DNA from: Tissierella_A sp964489715
GTDB taxonomy: Bacteria > Bacillota > Clostridia > Tissierellales > Tissierellaceae
DNA length: 14,073 bases
Assembly: GCA_964489715.1 (NCBI GenBank)
Contig: CAZBAK010000044.1
Coordinates: 1-14,073, forward strand
Direction of reading: 5' to 3'
Of the stretch, positions 13,273 through 14,073 are shown piece after piece. Below the pieces are notes generated by a model. The model searched no databases and had not been told where the DNA came from. It was given only the letters and a program-made list of their open reading frames with translations. The translations under genes and the position numbers were made by a program. How positions within the stretch are numbered: the stretch's first letter is position 1; the number at the start of each line of letters is the position of its first letter.

Positions 13273-14073
13273 ATGAAAAAAGTATTGTCGTTGTTGTTGG
13301 CACTAGTCCTAGCAATTGGTATGGTAGGATGTACGCCAGCAGAAGAAGCACCAGAGGAAGTTGATGTAGAAGAAGCAGCACCAGTAGAGGAAGAAGGGGA
13401 AGAAAATTCTAGTATCATCTTATCTACTACAACCTCTACGGAAGATTCAGGTCTACTTGGATTTTTATTGCCTGAGTTTACTAAGGATACAGGTATAGAA
13501 GTAAAGACTGTAGCTGTAGGAACAGGTCAAGCACTTGAAAATGGTAGAAATGGTGAAGCTGATGTACTTCTTGTTCATGCTAAGGATGCAGAATTAGAAT
13601 TTTTAGAAGAAGGTGCTGGAACTGAGAGAAAAGATGTTATGTACAATGACTTTGTACTAGTAGGACCTATGGATGATCCTGTAGGAGTAAAGGACAATAG
13701 CCCAGAAGATATAAAGGCAGCCTTAAAATCCATAAGTGATGAGGAAGCTGAATTTGTATCTAGAGGAGATGACTCTGGAACTCATAAAAAAGAATTGAAG
13801 ATATGGGAAGCAGCAGACATAAGTCCAGAGGGAGAATGGTATGTAGAGGCAGGATCTGGTATGGGTGATGTATTAAAGATGGCAGACGAAAAACAGGCCT
13901 ATACTATAACAGATAGAGCTACTTACCTAAGTATGAAAGATGACTTAGACCTTGAGATAGTAACAGAAGGTGATGAAAATCTTCTAAATCAATACGGAAT
14001 TATACCAGTAAATCCTGATGTTCTAGGAGAAGATTTTGAAAGAATAAACTATGAAGGTGCCATGGAATTTATG
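13273..14073 (+). CDS. tupA: Tungstate ABC transporter substrate-binding lipoprotein TupA (3' end beyond window)
   Basis: The first 267 codons of a periplasmic-binding-type lipoprotein, with the frame still open at the window end. The signal peptide (MKKVLSLLLALVLAIGMVGC) ends in a lipobox with Cys20 as the lipidated residue. A highly acidic linker rich in Glu and Ala follows (about residues 23-45). The mature domain has the TupA hallmarks: TTTSTEDSGLL (about 51-61), RGDDSGTHKKE, and AYTITDRATYL near the C-terminus. The TTTST and RGDxSGTH segments mark the tungstate-selective TupA group, distinct from ModA. AAAGGAGA (13256-13263) is the ribosome binding site. It sits behind a Moco/Tuco-type riboswitch, and tupB and tupC are expected just downstream. 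It supplies tungstate, probably for the formate dehydrogenase encoded upstream. Confidence 0.93.
   Translation, partial: MKKVLSLLLALVLAIGMVGCTPAEEAPEEVDVEEAAPVEEEGEENSSIILSTTTSTEDSGLLGFLLPEFTKDTGIEVKTVAVGTGQALENGRNGEADVLLVHAKDAELEFLEEGAGTERKDVMYNDFVLVGPMDDPVGVKDNSPEDIKAALKSISDEEAEFVSRGDDSGTHKKELKIWEAADISPEGEWYVEAGSGMGDVLKMADEKQAYTITDRATYLSMKDDLDLEIVTEGDENLLNQYGIIPVNPDVLGEDFERINYEGAMEFM

Noticed and set aside
13076..13276. 66-aa + strand ORF over the end of fdhD and the leader of tupA
   Set aside because: It lies over the riboswitch and terminator, begins inside fdhD in another frame, and has no ribosome binding site or recognisable domain.

Overview
The window is AT-rich, has strong Shine-Dalgarno sites of the AGGAGG type, and carries gene orders typical of anaerobic low-GC Firmicutes. 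Flagellar genes, a selenocysteine formate dehydrogenase with NuoE/NuoF/NuoG-like partners and a tungstate-uptake protein together point to a motile, strictly anaerobic member of the Clostridia. Amino-acid or purine fermenters related to Gottschalkia, Tissierella or Peptoclostridium are the closest match I can think of. The genus is an inference from content; no search was run.

Region 1 (1-3412) is the end of a flagellar operon on the + strand. It holds the C-terminal part of a PilZ (YcgR-like) c-di-GMP receptor, the motility sigma factor FliA/SigD, a SwrB/YlxL-like membrane coiled-coil protein, a small single-span membrane protein that appears to start at ATT, and two rod/hook-family proteins (FlgF- and FlgG-like). 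A long hairpin closes the operon. Genes abut or overlap, so translation is probably coupled.

Region 2 (3413-4996) is a boundary zone: an alpha/beta hydrolase on +, a DUF1294 membrane protein on -, and between these convergent genes about 320 bp without a gene. That stretch holds a 34-bp-period array of GTAGGGG-headed palindromes, interrupted by a MITE-like inverted-repeat element of roughly 140 bp. Divergent promoters lie between the DUF1294 gene and the next operon.

Region 3 (4997-13137) is one tight + strand operon. It encodes NuoE-like (HylC), NuoF-like (HylB) and NuoG-N-terminal-like (HylA) subunits, then FdhA, whose reading frame crosses an in-frame TGA at 9093-9095. That TGA is followed by a textbook bacterial SECIS hairpin, so 8052-10730 is one selenoprotein gene and not two ORFs. 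A ferritin-like di-iron protein, MogA/MoaB, MobA and FdhD follow. Together these make the enzyme and three proteins that prepare and insert its molybdopterin-guanine-dinucleotide cofactor. The subunit set matches the electron-bifurcating, ferredoxin- and NAD-linked formate dehydrogenase described from Gottschalkia (Clostridium) acidurici.

Region 4 (13138-14073) holds a Moco/Tuco-type riboswitch with an intrinsic terminator, upstream of the lipoprotein TupA, the tungstate-binding component of an ABC importer (cut by the window end). The logic is coherent: tungstate uptake feeds the cofactor, MogA/MobA/FdhD build and deliver it, the W/Se formate dehydrogenase uses it, and cofactor level probably feeds back on uptake through the riboswitch.
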